Positions 61,887-64,000 of a stretch of DNA of 64,000 nucleotides are shown in pieces. This stretch comes from an uncultured Clostridia bacterium (GTDB lineage: Bacteria; Bacillota; Clostridia; Lachnospirales; Lachnospiraceae). The number at the start of each line of letters is the position of its first letter. Within the stretch, counting starts at the first letter, position 1. The notes beneath the pieces are model-generated. The model was not told the DNA's origin and made no database searches. It saw only the letters and a list, made by a program, of their open reading frames with translations. Location of the stretch: positions 1-64,000 of the forward strand of contig CANRWA010000015.1 of assembly GCA_947643415.1 (NCBI GenBank), in the 5' to 3' direction. The position numbers were made by a program, and so were the translations under genes.

Positions 61887-62598
61887 AACGCCCTCCTTTA
61901 CCTATTATAGTAAGTAATTTATAATTTAGCCTGTCAAAAAGACTTTTCACGATCTGGTAGGCACTGATCCTGTTGTTAATCCAGAGCAGAAATTCAGCAA
62001 GAGCGATTCCCGCAACAGCATCGGCTAGATAGTGCTGCTTTGTAAACTGTGTGGACGCTGCCACCAACAGGGCGAAGATACATGAAAATGCCTTATAGGG
62101 AGAGGATACTTTATCACTTTTCCGTATACCGGCATAGCAGAGCCAGCTCACCAGGCAGTGGATAGACGGAAAGAGGTTAGTGGGCTGGTCAATGCGGTAC
62201 AAAAATGCCAGCAGCCAGTCACTGAAGCTGTCAACAGTAAAGGCCGGCCGGACATTTGTAGTGGGAAATCCAATATAAAATGCAGCGCACACCAGACGGG
62301 ACATCATGTCCGTCATGACAAAGCGGTAAAAATACTCCCTGTCGTCACGGTAGATTCGTGCTACCAGTATATAGTTTATGATCCAGAACAAATAACAGCC
62401 AAAGTAAATATACATCCACTGCGGAACCAGAGGAACCTGCTTATCCAGCCAGGTTGTCAGATCGTAGTGGTGCCAGTCAGCGCAAAGGACCATGGAACCG
62501 CTGTAAACCAGCATATTCAGTGCAAAGCAGGAGAGCAGTGGCACGATGGAAAATAGCGGAATCACCGGATCGATATATTTTTTCAGCCAGTTGTACAT
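61876..62598 (-). CDS. PAP2-family membrane phosphatase
   Basis: 240 residues, six membrane helices. PAP2 motifs: NVRPAF (motif 1 degenerate), FPSIHCLVSWL (motif 2, PSxH), and TQFTKQHYLADAVAG (motif 3, His and Asp present, the usual SR replaced by TK). Such inositolphosphotransferase-like PAP2 proteins act on lipid phosphates. First gene of the minus-strand phospholipid operon. Confidence 0.85.
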   Translation of the reverse strand: MYNWLKKYIDPVIPLFSIVPLLSCFALNMLVYSGSMVLCADWHHYDLTTWLDKQVPLVPQWMYIYFGCYLFWIINYILVARIYRDDREYFYRFVMTDMMSRLVCAAFYIGFPTTNVRPAFTVDSFSDWLLAFLYRIDQPTNLFPSIHCLVSWLCYAGIRKSDKVSSPYKAFSCIFALLVAASTQFTKQHYLADAVAGIALAEFLLWINNRISAYQIVKSLFDRLNYKLLTIIGKGGRCEQ

Positions 62599-62744
62599 AA
62601 CATCATCCTTTAAATCATATTCTTGAAATAAACATATGTCGATATTTTACAATATTTTTTAGGATTTTGCAACTTATGATTGTCTTAGGCTTTCATTTAT
62701 GGTAAGATTAGCAGGTAAAATAGTATAAAGCGGAGGATAAAAGA

Positions 62745-63593
62745 ATGGGAATGTATGATGTTCTGGTGTCCGTTATTCTTGGGATTGTGGAGGGAATCAC
62801 TGAGTGGCTTCCGATCAGCAGTACCGGGCACATGATACTGGTAAATCAGTTTATGCAGTTTTCAAATAAGGATTTTCAGGAGATGTTTCTGGTAGTGGTG
62901 CAGCTTGGGGCAATACTGGCTGTGGTGCTGCTGTTCTGGAATAAGATATGGCCGTGTAATTTTAAATTCAGAAAGAATAAAGAACCATTTGTAAAGATGG
63001 AGATCATGCAGCTCTGGTTTAAGATCATTGTATCCTGCCTGCCTGCGGCTATCGTAGGTGTGCTTTTTGATGATATCATTGACACAATGTTCTATAATGC
63101 CTATGTAGTAGCGGGGGCGCTCATTATCTATGGTGTGCTGTTCATCATTATCGAGAACTGGAATGACGGAAGGCGGCCTGCCATTACTTCCGTGGCAGAG
63201 ATTGGCTACAATACTGCTATTATCATTGGTATTTTTCAGCTTCTGGCTGCCATTGTCCCAGGTACTTCCCGTTCTGGTGCCACTATTCTCGGAGCGCTGC
63301 TCATCGGTGTTGCCAGAGGGGCAGCAGCAGAGTTTACATTTTATCTGGCAATCCCGGTTATGTTTGGTGCCAGCCTGCTGAAGATCGTGAAAAATGGCCT
63401 TAATTTTGGCACCATGGGATATGTGACGCTGATCGTTGGGATGCTGGTGGCATTTATCGTCTCACTTTTTGTCATCCGTTTCCTGATGGGCTATATCCGC
63501 AAACATGACTTCAAAGTGTTTGGTTATTACCGGATTGCCCTGGGGGCATTGGTGCTCTTATACTTTGTCATTAGTGGGGCATCACCAGCATAG
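62745..63593 (+). CDS. uppP: Undecaprenyl-diphosphatase
   Basis: 282 residues, multi-helix membrane protein of normal length. Signature motifs GIVEGITEWLPISSTGHM and PGTSRSGATILGALLIGV. It recycles undecaprenyl diphosphate for wall synthesis; its loss or gain affects bacitracin sensitivity. GCGGAGGATAAAAGA precedes the ATG. Confidence 0.95.
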   Translation: MGMYDVLVSVILGIVEGITEWLPISSTGHMILVNQFMQFSNKDFQEMFLVVVQLGAILAVVLLFWNKIWPCNFKFRKNKEPFVKMEIMQLWFKIIVSCLPAAIVGVLFDDIIDTMFYNAYVVAGALIIYGVLFIIIENWNDGRRPAITSVAEIGYNTAIIIGIFQLLAAIVPGTSRSGATILGALLIGVARGAAAEFTFYLAIPVMFGASLLKIVKNGLNFGTMGYVTLIVGMLVAFIVSLFVIRFLMGYIRKHDFKVFGYYRIALGALVLLYFVISGASPA

Positions 63594-63603
63594 TCTGCCG
63601 TGG

Positions 63604-64000
63604 TCAGTCCAGTGATGCGAACTGGGGATAACCGAAATAGTTCAGCAGTCCTACATAGATGGCATAGGCGAACTGGTACTGCTCGGTGGAGAGCAGAAGG
63701 GCATCTTCATAATTGGATATATAGGCAAGTTCTATCAGTACGGCGGGCATGGATGTCCGCCGTAATACATATAAGGAAGGGCGGACGAATACGCCATTAT
63801 TTTTTGTGCCGAGGCGGCGGACGATCTCAGCTACGATATCTTCCCCCATATAATAAGCCTCTGAGCCGGAGCGGTAGACATAGGCTTCCGTGCCGTTGAT
63901 GGCGGGATTTACGTTGGCATTGACATGGATGCTGAGAAAATAATCAGCGCCCCAGACAGCGGCCATATCCACCCGTTCCCGCAGGCTGGAATTGTTGTCA
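63604..64000 (-). CDS. N-acetylmuramoyl-L-alanine amidase, partial
   Basis: C-terminal ~132 residues of an Amidase_3 domain; the frame is open to the window edge, so the N-terminus is outside. Visible: SLRERVDMAAVWGADYFLSIHVNANVNPAINGTEAYVY, with the zinc-binding His in SIHVNA, and the catalytic Glu in PAVLIELAYISN. It cuts wall peptides from glycan. Confidence 0.92.
   Translation of the reverse strand, partial: DNNSSLRERVDMAAVWGADYFLSIHVNANVNPAINGTEAYVYRSGSEAYYMGEDIVAEIVRRLGTKNNGVFVRPSLYVLRRTSMPAVLIELAYISNYEDALLLSTEQYQFAYAIYVGLLNYFGYPQFASLD

Overview
The window looks like a low-to-medium GC Firmicutes chromosome, most likely a gut Lachnospiraceae (Clostridia). The evidence is AGGAGG-type ribosome binding sites throughout, an acpP-fabD-fabG-fabF-fabZ cluster, a flavodiiron FprA protein, a CarD-type regulator, a DUF4367 membrane protein, and GTG/TTG starts. 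No 16S rRNA or species marker is present, so the genus is not determined.

Layout. (1) 1-1600: chromosomal edge with a Big2-domain fragment, a small secreted protein, a DUF4367 protein and tRNA-Thr(CGU). (2) 1800-41370: a roughly 40 kb locus dominated by siphophage-type tail genes. No capsid, portal, terminase or integrase gene is visible. On the minus strand, in transcription order, it holds a YonO/QDE-1-like two-barrel RNA polymerase, a zinc-ribbon protein, a tail-assembly-chaperone candidate, a major tail protein, tape measure 2 with a coiled-coil protein, a membrane protein and a holin, then tape measure 1, distal tail protein, a tail-tip protein with S74 chaperone, BppU, three tandem tail fibres, a small phage protein and a CHAP endolysin. 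Three blocks of AT-rich plus-strand 'cargo' genes (zinc-ribbon membrane proteins, lipoproteins) interrupt this operon next to the tape-measure and holin genes. They contain long direct repeats and many broken copies of tape-measure, holin and cargo genes. A plus-strand sigma-like factor and a DUF262/ParB-like protein sit divergent from the RNA polymerase. The intergenic region has two face-to-face promoters, each overlapping a LexA-type SOS box. The best reading is an SOS-induced phage-tail-like particle (tailocin, F-type/flexible) or tail-only prophage derivative with its own single-subunit RNA polymerase, holin and lysin. (3) 41369-45315: fatty-acid synthesis operon with promoter and strong terminator. 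(4) 45440-52400: a small conserved protein, a secreted peptide with ABC/FtsX export or immunity genes (lactococcin-972-like arrangement), a MITE, and a GntR/YtrA-type ABC operon. (5) 52500-54720: CarD-like regulator, a dead ISAs1 transposase and a Phd/ParE-type toxin-antitoxin pair. (6) 55000-64000: housekeeping genes: fprA, proS, a HAD phosphatase, a lipoprotein, the psd-pssA phospholipid genes, a flippase-like protein, a PAP2 phosphatase, uppP and a partial cell-wall amidase.

How the parts may work together: DNA damage would release LexA from the shared regulatory region at 39.4-39.5 kb and turn on both the RNA polymerase operon and the sigma-like factor. These would drive the long tail operon, and holin plus endolysin would then lyse the cell. 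The repeat-rich cargo blocks appear to be where extra tape-measure modules were gained and lost. A short AGCTCAACGGCGCCAATT palindrome recurs at least seven times inside and outside this locus.
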